NCBI RefSeq assembly: GCF_012113595.1
Contig: NZ_CP050831.1
Span: 868,001 to 932,000, forward strand
Length of the DNA stretch: 64,000 nt
Origin: Bacteroides faecium
GTDB lineage: Bacteria > Bacteroidota > Bacteroidia > Bacteroidales > Bacteroidaceae
Reading direction: 5' to 3'
Below, one piece after another: positions 54,814-62,350 of the stretch. How positions within the stretch are numbered: position 1 is the first letter of the stretch; every line of letters begins with the position of its first letter. The notes beneath the pieces are model-generated. The model was not told where the DNA came from, searched no databases, and worked only from the letters and a program-made list of their open reading frames with translations. Made by a program: the position numbers and the translations under genes.

Positions 54814-56304
54814 ATGAACATACAACAACTGATACCCTATTGCCTCTTGGCAGGACTTCTCTCCTTCTCGGCGTGCGAGAGCGAACAGGCAGCGGAAATG
54901 AATGAAGCAGGAACGGAACTACCCGACGGAATGTATCCGCTGACGTTTACCGCCGTACAAGCAGTACCGGAAGGGACACCGCAGACACGGGTGTCGGAAA
55001 ACCCGGATGGGACAAGTAGCAAGTGGGACGGCGGCGAAGTCATTGGCGTAAAAATAGGCAATAGCCCCCAGGAAGGTTCTTATACATTGGATGAAAACGG
55101 GAATGTAACAGCCACCCTTCCTGTCTATTGGCAAAACACGGATGAACAGGCTGTTTACGGCTGGTATCCGAAGGAAAATACCGATGTGTCCTTGACCGGA
55201 CAAGACCATGTCTCAAAATTCCCCTACATACTGAAAGGCGAAGGCAAAGGAAAATATAATGATGTAAACGGTATCTCATTGTCTTTCACCCATCAGTTGG
55301 CCAAGTTCCGTGTCAAGCTGGAGGGAACAGCGGACAACCTACAGGATGCCAAAGTCTCTTTCTACGGTTATACCTCTTGTAGCAACAATCAAGGAACGGT
55401 GACAACGGAAGGAAAAACTAAAGATTATCTCCCCACTCAGAAAACGAATGACGGCTACTATACCGCCATACTCGCACCGGATGATTTAACACAGAACGGC
55501 AACAACAAGTTCGTAAAGATAGAAGTAAACGAGAATATCTATTACTACAATCCCGATATTAAATTGGTGGCCGGAAATGTCTACACTTATACGGTGCAGA
55601 AAGTGAATAAGCCGGAACCGACAACAATAGACCTCACAAAGGGCGATTACACCATCGAAAAGAGAGGAACATACAAAGTAACCGGAACAATATCCAACCA
55701 CCAGCTGACCGTAAACGCTGATGCTACTGTCATATTAGATAATGTTACCATGACCCATACCTCTTCATCAATCATTAAGATCCAGAACAATGCCACTGCC
55801 ACATTGGAACTGGAAGGCACGAGCACACTCACATCCACAGGCGGGGTGGAAGCACCTATTTTCCCTCAGCCAAACAGTACAGTAGTAATACAAGGCAATG
55901 GCACTCTGAATGTTACAGGTGCTTATGCGTGTGCCGGAATAGGTGGAGGTCACCACGACGGATATATTTTCACTTATCGTAATGCCGGAAATATCCGCAT
56001 CTTGGGTGGTACGATCATCGCAAAAGGAGGCAGTGGTGCCGCAGGTATCGGTTGTGGAAGTTATGGAAATTGTGGAACAATAGAAATATTGGGCGGCAAC
56101 ATTACCGCGACTAAAGGAGATGGCTGGGGAAATAACGCCATAGGCGGTTTACAAGATGGCATGGCAGGCACAACCGTATGTGAAGCCATCACCTTGTCGA
56201 ACTGTACAATCAACCTCATCAATGGCACAATCAAGGCAAAGACGATAACACCCGACATAAACAACGCGGAAGCACTGAAAGCCGCCAACGTCACGATTAA
56301 TTAA
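54814..56304 (+). CDS. Fimbrillin-family protein with beta-helix-like C-terminus, possible tip
   Basis: 496 aa from the ATG at 54814 (MNIQQLIPYCLLAGLLSFSA, lipobox FSAC). The 31 in-frame residues upstream have no signal-like character. Residues 30-265 are a fimbrillin-like unit (TPQTRVSENPDGTSSKWDGG, AVYGWYPKEN, SLSFTHQLAKFRVKLEG). Residues 270-496 are repeats of short beta strands with Asn/Gly turns (TVILDNVTMTHTSSSIIKIQ, CAGIGGGHHDGYIFTYRNAG, GTIEILGGNITATKGDGWGN), like right-handed beta-helix carbohydrate-binding domains. A fimbrial repeat unit joined to such a domain suggests a tip adhesin (inference). It is the last gene before the operon terminator. Confidence 0.8.
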   Translation: MNIQQLIPYCLLAGLLSFSACESEQAAEMNEAGTELPDGMYPLTFTAVQAVPEGTPQTRVSENPDGTSSKWDGGEVIGVKIGNSPQEGSYTLDENGNVTATLPVYWQNTDEQAVYGWYPKENTDVSLTGQDHVSKFPYILKGEGKGKYNDVNGISLSFTHQLAKFRVKLEGTADNLQDAKVSFYGYTSCSNNQGTVTTEGKTKDYLPTQKTNDGYYTAILAPDDLTQNGNNKFVKIEVNENIYYYNPDIKLVAGNVYTYTVQKVNKPEPTTIDLTKGDYTIEKRGTYKVTGTISNHQLTVNADATVILDNVTMTHTSSSIIKIQNNATATLELEGTSTLTSTGGVEAPIFPQPNSTVVIQGNGTLNVTGAYACAGIGGGHHDGYIFTYRNAGNIRILGGTIIAKGGSGAAGIGCGSYGNCGTIEILGGNITATKGDGWGNNAIGGLQDGMAGTTVCEAITLSNCTINLINGTIKAKTITPDINNAEALKAANVTIN

Positions 56305-56353
56305 ACTTAATATCCTTCTTCAAAAATAGCCAGGATATTCCACTGAATATGAG

Positions 56354-56390
56354 AATGGCGGTCATCAATAAGATGGCTGCCATTTTCTTT
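56354..56390 (+). terminator. Terminator of the fimbrial operon
   Basis: A 13-bp stem with two mismatches (AATGGCGGTCATC with GATGGCTGCCATT) and a 5-nt loop, followed by TTCTTTT. It lies 50 bp after the last fimbrial stop. Confidence 0.82.
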
Positions 56391-56487
56391 TGGCGCTTTC
56401 AGAAAAAAGTATCAACCATTCAGAAAATGGGCAAACCATAATCATATCATTGTCTTAACTTTGACAAGAAACTTAATATGAGACATT

Positions 56488-57009
56488 ATGGCAAACGTAA
56501 ATGAACTTACACCGTTTATCCTAAAATGGGAAGGCGGTTTTGTGAATGATCCTGACGATTTGGGTGGTGCTACCAATATGGGAGTAACCATCGGGACTTA
56601 TAAGGAATACCGAAAAAAGAAAAGACTCCCCGAACCAAGTGTAGATGACTTGAAAAAAATGTCCAAAGAAGAATGGACCGATATCATGAAAGGATTATAT
56701 TGGAATCGGTGGAAAGCCGATGAAATCAAAAACCAATCCATCGCCAATATCTTAGTCGATTGGGTATGGGCTTCCGGTATATACGGCATCAAAATACCAC
56801 AAGAAATATTGGAAGTAACGGCTGACGGCATTGTAGGTAAAAACACCCTTTCCGCACTCAATTCTTACGAACCTCAAGCCGAACTATTCGGAAGAATCAA
56901 ACAGGCACGATACGAGTTTATCGAACGTATCTGCGAGAAACGTCCGGCAAACAAGAAATTCAGAAATGGATGGAGAAAACGTATCAAGGCTTTTACGTTC
57001 GCCGAATAA
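56488..57009 (+). CDS. GH108 N-acetylmuramidase with peptidoglycan-binding domain
   Basis: 173 aa without signal peptide. The GH108 catalytic motif is LKWEGGFVNDPDDLGGATNM, with the catalytic Glu15 in KWEGG; a PG_binding_3-like C-terminal domain follows (VTADGIVGKNTLSALNSYEP). The family cuts the beta-1,4 bond between MurNAc and GlcNAc and is known from phage endolysins and secretion-linked lysozymes. No holin, capsid or tail gene is nearby, so this is not part of a visible prophage. It opens the pocket that also holds two papain-like genes, and may be an orphan endolysin or a secreted effector. Confidence 0.88.
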   Translation: MANVNELTPFILKWEGGFVNDPDDLGGATNMGVTIGTYKEYRKKKRLPEPSVDDLKKMSKEEWTDIMKGLYWNRWKADEIKNQSIANILVDWVWASGIYGIKIPQEILEVTADGIVGKNTLSALNSYEPQAELFGRIKQARYEFIERICEKRPANKKFRNGWRKRIKAFTFAE

Positions 57010-57185
57010 CCTGCGTTAACATACAAAAATGAAACAATCTAAATAAAAGTAGTAGAAATGGTTTCAGTCTTTCAGCCAGTCAGAAATGTCCCATTTCATC
57101 GGTAATCTTGGCTAAAAGCGTGCTTGAATGTAAGAAATAGAGACTTCAGGCTCTTCATTTTGAAAGCTGTATTTGATTCTGATAA

Positions 57186-57232
57186 CCCTCCATTGATGTG
57201 AAACGAAACCTGTATTTCGCATCAATGGAGGG
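57186..57232. terminator. Strong hairpin after the muramidase gene
   Basis: A perfect 13-bp inverted repeat (CCCTCCATTGATG at 57186-57198, CATCAATGGAGGG at 57220-57232), extendable by GAAA/TTTC inside. It is followed on plus by TCTGTTTA, a weak T run. It lies 177 bp after the muramidase stop. Confidence 0.6.
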
Positions 57233-57314
57233 TCTGTTTATACTCACCTTACGTGCCAATACTCCTAAGCCGACACCTTAGTAATACTGAGCCCGCACTT
57301 CACACTATTTATCC

Positions 57315-57353
57315 CACATGGTGGACATATATAGATCCACCGGCAAGCATATA
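57315..57353 (+). repeat. Repeat block A, copy 1
   Basis: About 38 bp near-identical to 58333-58369, beginning CACATGGTGG and containing ATAGATCCACC. In copy 2 the frame reads GHIDPPANI followed by a stop. Copy 1 gives the same residues (PHGGHI, then DPPASI and a stop) after a 2-bp slip, so both look like the decayed 3' end of the same gene family. Confidence 0.55.
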
Positions 57354-57430
57354 AAGAGGTTTGAAAGAAACTTTGTAGAGTTCAGAAAACGGATAGTAAT
57401 GGGTGATGGATTATGTGGTAGATTTACAGC

Positions 57431-57498
57431 GTAAGCTTACAGAAATATAATCATTAATAGGCGGGTTCCGAAAAGCCTTGGAGAGAGTAGGAAGATAA
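57431..57498 (+). repeat. Repeat block B, copy 1
   Basis: About 65 bp closely matching 58932-58995 (shared cores GTxTAAGCTTACAG-type start, GGCGGxTTCCGAAAAGCC and GAGAGAGTAGGA). It stands 13 bp before the start of the first papain-like gene, as copy 2 stands 20 bp before the second. One frame reads KLTEI and a stop; another reads GGFRKALERVG, probably remnants of a gene family's C-terminus. Confidence 0.7.
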
Positions 57499-57510
57499 GA
57501 TCAAACAATT

Positions 57511-58098
57511 ATGCAGTTAATAATAGAACATGGAATAGTTAACCTAGATAATTCTAATGCTTTGTGTCATAAAACAGTTTTAGATTATTGTAAAGATAGA
57601 TACAAAAGACTGAATATGGATTACAAATGCCCTGATAATATCCCAGAAAATGAGTTTAGCAATCTGTTATGGAATGGAATTAGTGATGAATATATAGTAA
57701 CTAAAGATAATATGAGCCAAGTATTATTTCCAGGATACATTATAGGTTTTTTCACTTTAAATGGGTCATGTATGCATTCAATGGTTGTATTTGATTATAA
57801 CATCTGGGTAGGAACAAATAACTTTCAGACCTTCTCATGTGCTGCTGACGAAACTGTTGGATTTTACGACATAGACACTTATATCGACAAAGATGAAACC
57901 AGAAAAGTTCTCAAGACAAATGGTAAAATTGAAGAAATTGACAAAAGTTCTACGAAAAGATGTGGTTCTCATTGGAGTATTGATGGTAAATTATGGGTAA
58001 AAGATTACACTGATAATGATGCAGACAAATGTAAAATAAAATACCGAGACATCATAAAAAAGCCTATTACATATTGTAGTATATGTCAATATCAATAG
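57511..58098 (+). CDS. Papain/NlpC-like cysteine hydrolase, putative effector
   Basis: 195 aa, no signal peptide, AT-rich unlike its neighbours. The proposed active site has Cys19 in NALCHKTVLDYCKDR at a helix start, the strand PGYIIGFF (74-81), His89 in CMHSMVVFDYNIWVGTNNFQ and Asn97. This is the order and spacing of papain-fold amidases and peptidases. Cysteines are frequent (eleven), including a C-terminal YCSICQYQ, so metal or disulfide binding is possible. The next papain-like gene (59015) has the same PGxIV...HSxxV layout. Repeat block B precedes both genes. The role as toxin or cell-wall amidase is inference. Confidence 0.5.
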   Translation: MQLIIEHGIVNLDNSNALCHKTVLDYCKDRYKRLNMDYKCPDNIPENEFSNLLWNGISDEYIVTKDNMSQVLFPGYIIGFFTLNGSCMHSMVVFDYNIWVGTNNFQTFSCAADETVGFYDIDTYIDKDETRKVLKTNGKIEEIDKSSTKRCGSHWSIDGKLWVKDYTDNDADKCKIKYRDIIKKPITYCSICQYQ

Positions 58099-58168
58099 TA
58101 AAATATAGAACAAAAAATATCTATTTTTTGTATTTAGAAATCTATAGTACAAATAACATGTACACTAC

Positions 58169-58195
58169 GGTGGTATGCCAAACTGACATACCACC
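58169..58195 (+). terminator. Hairpin after the first papain-like gene
   Basis: GGTGGTATG (58169-58177) and CATACCACC (58187-58195), a perfect 9-bp stem with a 9-nt loop, 71 bp after the stop. A run of eight T follows only about 20 bp later, so termination efficiency is uncertain. Confidence 0.5.
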
Positions 58196-58332
58196 AACTA
58201 GAATTACATATAGTTTTTTTTACAAATCATTAAATATACAACGTCATCTACTACCATCCCAACAAATGCACTTCACGCAACCTCACCAACCATAATCCCT
58301 TTGCTATTTTTAGGTAACAACCCATATTAGTT

Positions 58333-58369
58333 CACATGATGGGCATATAGATCCACCAGCAAACATATG
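58333..58369 (+). repeat. Repeat block A, copy 2
   Basis: Second copy of the block at 57315-57353. It ends at the ATG (58367) that opens the pseudogene remnant 58367-58570. Confidence 0.55.
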
Positions 58370-58570
58370 ACAATTATTGAAGGTGATGAAGAAGTCAAAA
58401 GTTGACTTTCTTCTCTTGGTAAATATGGGATTAAAGTGACTTTAAATTCAAAAAGTGAGCATGAAACTATAACTCACCAAACACCATTAACACTTGAATT
58501 AGTATTAGAACATAATGAATTTGAAATTGATAATAGTAGATGTATTGAATATAATGAAATTCTTCTTTGA
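58367..58570 (+). pseudogene. Remnant of a small acidic protein, possible immunity gene
   Basis: The frame opens at ATG 58367 and reads MTIIEGDEEVKS, then an in-frame TGA at 58403. It continues LSSLGKYGIKVTLNSKSEHE and LELVLEHNEFEIDNSRCIEY to a TGA at 58568. Composition is coding-like and acidic, as in many immunity proteins, but the internal stop means it is broken unless the stop is read through. No family recognised. Confidence 0.5.
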
Positions 58571-58953
58571 AAATCGACAGAGCATTGATACGAACTTTGA
58601 TGCATATCAACTTCCTCATGGCAGTCAAACGTCACCTGACATCTGATTAATACCATGCACTCAATGAAACGGTATCTCCAGTGAAAATGATATATGGTAC
58701 GGTGCGGATAACTTCCGGTTCTTTTCTTATACTTATCCTAAGATTGGATTTGAAGAGCTAAAAAACGGGATGCAGTAAATATATTACCGTTACATCCAAA
58801 TATGAAAGATTATACTTTCGGAGAATATGGGGTTGAAGTGAGGATAAAGCAATTCTGAGTGTTTCAGAAGAAAGTTTATGGGATTGAGAAAAGGGATCGT
58901 TTGAGTTTGGAGATTACGGAGTAGTTTTACGGTATAAGCTTACAGAGATATAA
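58571..58953 (+). pseudogene. Decayed paralogue of the papain-like gene
   Basis: Several short in-frame pieces separated by stops and frame changes look like old coding DNA: ENRQSIDTNFDAYQLPHGSQ (from about 58570), DIWYGADNFRFFSYTYPKIG, DYTFGEYGVEVRIKQF and finally SFEFGDYGVVLRYKLTEI with a stop at 58951. The piece with NDIWYGADNFRFFS aligns with NIWVGTNNFQTFS of the intact gene at 57511. So an extra copy or its toxin-like tail has decayed here. Confidence 0.5.
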
Positions 58954-58995
58954 CATAGGCGGATTCCGAAAAGCCTTAGAGAGAGTAGGAGATAA
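58932..58995 (+). repeat. Repeat block B, copy 2
   Basis: Second copy of the block at 57431-57498, directly before the 59015 gene. Confidence 0.7.
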
Positions 58996-59014
58996 TTATT
59001 TATATTAGACAAAT

Positions 59015-59530
59015 ATGGGACCAATAATAACTCCCCCCGCAGCCCTTACACCGAGTACCATCAAGGGCGTTAATGGTAGCTGTGGTTTTGCTTCAACAAG
59101 ACTTGGGAATCAAGTAAGAGTCTGGATTCCAAATCCAACCAACCCTATAGATCAACGATATTTCTGTCATGGTCATAGTTTAGGTACTTTTACCGCACAT
59201 GGCTATAGTGTTTTTTCTGGACAAGATTTTTTAACCGTTTTAAGGGATGAACACGCTTTAGTTGGTAATGTACATAATGCTACTCCTGGTGATATAGTTG
59301 TGTGGCATAATCCACATCCCGGAGCTCCAGGAATGGGTCCTAATAACCCAAACGCACTATTTCCTGACCATTCAGCAATTGTTACACACGTAGCAATAGG
59401 CGCTGACGGCTTAGTTGACCCAATTAATACTTTATTAAGTAGCAAAAATGGATTTGGACCATTAGCACCAACTATCTCATTGGATAATCTTATCGGAATT
59501 TATGGTGATATATTCGCTGTTTATCGCTAA
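59015..59530 (+). CDS. NlpC/CHAP-like cysteine hydrolase, putative effector
   Basis: 171 aa, no signal peptide. Papain-fold layout: Cys51 in QRYFCHGHSLGTFTAHGYSV, the strand motif ATPGDIVVWHNP (89-100), His119 in FPDHSAIVTHVAIGADG and Asp135 as third residue. The phrase PGDIVVW...DHSAIV is typical of NlpC/P60 and CHAP amidases that cut peptide cross-links of peptidoglycan. The N-terminus is rich in Pro and Thr (GPIITPPAALTPSTIKG). With the GH108 muramidase 2 kb upstream it makes a cell-wall-attack set without a visible secretion machine. No immunity gene follows; the next 600 bp hold only a 25-codon stub. Confidence 0.6.
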   Translation: MGPIITPPAALTPSTIKGVNGSCGFASTRLGNQVRVWIPNPTNPIDQRYFCHGHSLGTFTAHGYSVFSGQDFLTVLRDEHALVGNVHNATPGDIVVWHNPHPGAPGMGPNNPNALFPDHSAIVTHVAIGADGLVDPINTLLSSKNGFGPLAPTISLDNLIGIYGDIFAVYR

Positions 59531-59538
59531 ACTATTAC

Positions 59539-59588
59539 AATAATAGAATGATGCTGTACTAAGATATATTCAACATCATTCTATTATT
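59539..59588 (+). terminator. Perfect 15-bp hairpin after the 59015 gene
   Basis: AATAATAGAATGATG (59539-59553) and CATCATTCTATTATT (59574-59588) pair fully with a 20-nt loop. There is no T run, so it may be a stabiliser rather than a terminator. I see nothing else between 59589 and 59800. Confidence 0.6.
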
Positions 59589-59801
59589 ACAAAAGAACAG
59601 TATTCCTAATAAATACCTACAATCTCACTAATATCAAAAACAATCTTAAGAACATCTCCTGATATACCTTAAGCTTAGGAAATAAACAATAACTTCTAGG
59701 CAAAAAAAAGACATGTGAACGGTCTGGTATCCCAAACATCAATTTCAGGATAGAGTTTCTCCATTTACCTAGCTACCATCTCGTTTAAAGAAACCATATT
59801 A

Positions 59802-59978
59802 ATCGGGACAAAACAATGAACAAAACTATAAAAATCAGGCCAAATTGTCCCGATATATACTTTAAAATTCGTACTTTTGGCCCGATAAAAAAAATATGGA
59901 ATGACTATTGAACTTGAAATCCTGCAATATCTGCATTATCATCCCCTATCAAATAGGGATGAAAGAGAATATCTTTGA
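59802..59978 (+). pseudogene. Promoter, operator-like repeat and 25-codon stub
   Basis: ATCGGGACA (59802-59810) and TGTCCCGAT (59846-59854) form a 9-bp inverted repeat just upstream of an exact -7 box TACTTTTG (59872-59879). From ATG 59901 a 25-codon frame follows (MTIELEILQYLHYHPLSNRD) and stops at 59976. The peptide looks like the first winged-helix helices of a small transcription regulator, so this seems to be the intact control region of a deleted or truncated regulator gene. Confidence 0.4.
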
Positions 59979-60096
59979 AAAGGCTTTACTGGCATTAGTG
60001 TTATTATCCTATATCCAAGCATTCGCAGACGATTTCTAACGATATCAAAGGGTGAAAAAATCTGTATCAATCCGATAATCTGTGGTGAAAAGTCAC

Positions 60097-60104
60097 TATC
60101 TTTG
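60097..60104 (+). promoter_or_regulatory. -7 box for metG
   Basis: TATCTTTG, an exact TAnnTTTG box, 48 bp before the metG ATG. Confidence 0.6.
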
Positions 60105-60144
60105 CACATTGCAAAGTTGAAAACAACAAAAATCACACTATATA

Positions 60145-62184
60145 ATGGAAAAGAAATTCAAAAGAACCACCGTCACATCGGCACTGCCGTATGCGAACGG
60201 GCCTGTCCACATCGGTCATCTGGCCGGTGTATATGTACCGGCAGATATCTATGTGCGTTATCTGCGTCTGAAGAAAGAAGATGTATTATTCATCGGCGGT
60301 TCGGACGAACACGGAGTGCCTATCACGATCCGCGCCAAGAAAGAGGGAGTGACCCCGCAGGATGTAGTAGACCGCTACCATACGCTGATAAAGGAATCAT
60401 TCAAAGAGTTCGGCATCTCATTCGACGTATATAGCCGCACCACTTCACCGACGCATCACCACCTGGCTTCGGATTTCTTCAAGACATTATACAACAAGGG
60501 AGAATTTATCGAAAAGACTTCCGAACAATATTACGACGAAGAAGCAAAAACATTCCTTGCCGACCGCTATATCACCGGCGAATGTCCTCACTGCCACTCG
60601 GAAGGAGCCTACGGCGACCAATGCGAGAAATGCGGAACTTCACTCTCGCCGACAGACCTTATCAACCCCAAAAGCGCTATCAGCGGCAGCAAACCGGTGA
60701 TGAAAGAAACCAAACACTGGTATCTCCCTCTCGACAAGCACGAAGACTGGCTGCGCAAATGGATTCTCGAAGACCACAAAGAATGGCGTCCGAACGTGTA
60801 CGGCCAATGCAAGAGCTGGCTCGACATGGGACTGCAACCACGCGCCGTAAGCCGTGACCTCGACTGGGGTATCCCTGTTCCCGTAGAAGGAGCGGAAGGA
60901 AAGGTGCTTTACGTATGGTTCGACGCTCCTATCGGATACATCTCCAACACGAAAGAACTTCTTCCCGATAGCTGGGAGACATGGTGGAAAGACCCTGAAA
61001 CCCGTCTGCTGCACTTCATCGGAAAAGACAATATCGTGTTCCACTGTATCGTATTCCCCGCTATGCTGAAAGCAGAAGGCAGCTATATCCTGCCGGACAA
61101 CGTGCCGAGCAACGAATTTCTGAATCTGGAAGGAGACAAAATATCCACTTCACGCAACTGGGCCGTATGGTTGCACGAATATCTGGTTGATTTCCCGGGC
61201 AAGCAAGACGTACTCCGCTACGTACTGACCGCCAACGCACCGGAAACAAAAGACAACGACTTCACTTGGAAAGACTTCCAGGCACGCAATAACAACGAAC
61301 TGGTAGCCGTATATGGTAACTTCGTGAATCGCGCCATGGTACTAACTCAGAAATACTTCGACGGGAAAGTTCCCGCACAGGGCAAGCTGACCGACTATGA
61401 CAAGGAAACGCTGAAAGAATTTGCCGACGTAAAAGCGGAAGTGGAAAAGCTGCTCGACGTATTCAAATTCCGTGACGCACAGAAAGAAGCGATGAACCTG
61501 GCACGCATCGGTAATAAATACCTCGCCGACACCGAACCGTGGAAGCTGGCAAAAACAGACATGGAACGTGTAGGAACCATCCTGAACATCTCCCTGCAAC
61601 TGGTTGCCAATCTTGCCATTGCTTTCGACCCGTTCCTGCCGTTCAGTTCGGAAAAACTCCGCAAGATGCTGAACATGGATACCTTCGACTGGTCCGAACT
61701 GGGAAGAGACAACCTGCTTTCCGTAGGACACCAGTTGAACAAACCGGAACTGCTGTTCGAGAAAATCGAAGACGCTACCATCGAAGCACAGGTACAAAAA
61801 CTGCTCGATACAAAGAAAGCGAACGAAGAAGCCAACTACAAAGCTAATCCGATTCGTCCGAACATCGAATTCGATGATTTCACGAAACTGGATATCCGCG
61901 TAGGCACTATCCTTGAATGTCAGAAAGTTCCGAAAGCAGATAAATTATTGCAATTCAAGATTGACGACGGACTGGAAACACGTACCATCGTATCGGGCAT
62001 TGCCAAGCATTACCAACCGGAAGAACTGGTAGGCAAACAGGTTTGCTTCATCGCCAACCTTGCTCCGCGCAAGCTGAAAGGTATCGTCAGCGAAGGCATG
62101 ATTCTGAGTGCCGAGAATAACGACGGTAGCCTGGCGGTCATTATGCCGGGACGTGAAGTGAAGCCGGGTAGCGAAGTAAAATAA
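60145..62184 (+). CDS. metG: Methionyl-tRNA synthetase
   Basis: 679 aa. MetRS charges tRNA-Met with methionine for initiation and elongation. Class I signature HIGH appears as HIGH-like PVHIGHLAGVY (His22, His25), and KMSKS as GDKISTSRNW (about residues 330-338). A zinc-binding insert has ECPHCHSEGAYGDQCEKCG (about 147-165). The anticodon-binding helical domain covers about 385-530, and a C-terminal EMAP/Arc1p-type tRNA-binding domain covers about 575-679 (DFTKLDIRVGTILECQKVPK). GC content and codon choice (GAA, CGC/CGT, CTG) differ from the AT-rich pocket on its left, marking the return to core genome. Confidence 0.97.
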   Translation: MEKKFKRTTVTSALPYANGPVHIGHLAGVYVPADIYVRYLRLKKEDVLFIGGSDEHGVPITIRAKKEGVTPQDVVDRYHTLIKESFKEFGISFDVYSRTTSPTHHHLASDFFKTLYNKGEFIEKTSEQYYDEEAKTFLADRYITGECPHCHSEGAYGDQCEKCGTSLSPTDLINPKSAISGSKPVMKETKHWYLPLDKHEDWLRKWILEDHKEWRPNVYGQCKSWLDMGLQPRAVSRDLDWGIPVPVEGAEGKVLYVWFDAPIGYISNTKELLPDSWETWWKDPETRLLHFIGKDNIVFHCIVFPAMLKAEGSYILPDNVPSNEFLNLEGDKISTSRNWAVWLHEYLVDFPGKQDVLRYVLTANAPETKDNDFTWKDFQARNNNELVAVYGNFVNRAMVLTQKYFDGKVPAQGKLTDYDKETLKEFADVKAEVEKLLDVFKFRDAQKEAMNLARIGNKYLADTEPWKLAKTDMERVGTILNISLQLVANLAIAFDPFLPFSSEKLRKMLNMDTFDWSELGRDNLLSVGHQLNKPELLFEKIEDATIEAQVQKLLDTKKANEEANYKANPIRPNIEFDDFTKLDIRVGTILECQKVPKADKLLQFKIDDGLETRTIVSGIAKHYQPEELVGKQVCFIANLAPRKLKGIVSEGMILSAENNDGSLAVIMPGREVKPGSEVK

Positions 62185-62233
62185 CAGAATAATGTGTTCT
62201 GCAGATATTTGCAAAACCCGATTCTTTTTTCCG

Positions 62234-62335
62234 ATGACCGAACAAGTAACCGAACAAGCGGCTGAACAAGTAACCGAACAAGTAACATCTTTAATAAAGT
62301 TACTGTTTGGCAAAGAATATCATTTTAGCAGTTAA
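62234..62335 (+). CDS. 33-aa ORF with 12-bp tandem repeats (TEQV units)
   Basis: From ATG 62234 the frame reads TEQVTEQAAEQVTEQVTS followed by LIKLLFGKEYHFSS. Four near-identical 12-bp units (GAACAAGTAACC type) make up 62238-62286. Strings of TEQVTEQV before a hydrophobic helix are known from the linker of AlbA/Schlafen-type (AAA_4) regulators and some Fic proteins, so this may be a leftover 3' end of such a gene, or just the metG-flippase spacer. Real translation is doubtful. Confidence 0.3.
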   Translation: MTEQVTEQAAEQVTEQVTSLIKLLFGKEYHFSS

Positions 62336-62350
62336 AGGAAAGACTATGAT

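Noticed and set aside
56488..57009. Prophage remnant around the GH108 muramidase
   Set aside because: No integrase, capsid, tail or holin gene and no att-like repeats are in the neighbourhood; xerD at 5714 is the chromosomal housekeeping recombinase.
61945..62313. Minus-strand cysteine-rich ORF (CSVTCSAACSVTC)
   Set aside because: It is the antisense of metG and of the 12-bp tandem repeat; the cysteine pattern is produced by the repeat.
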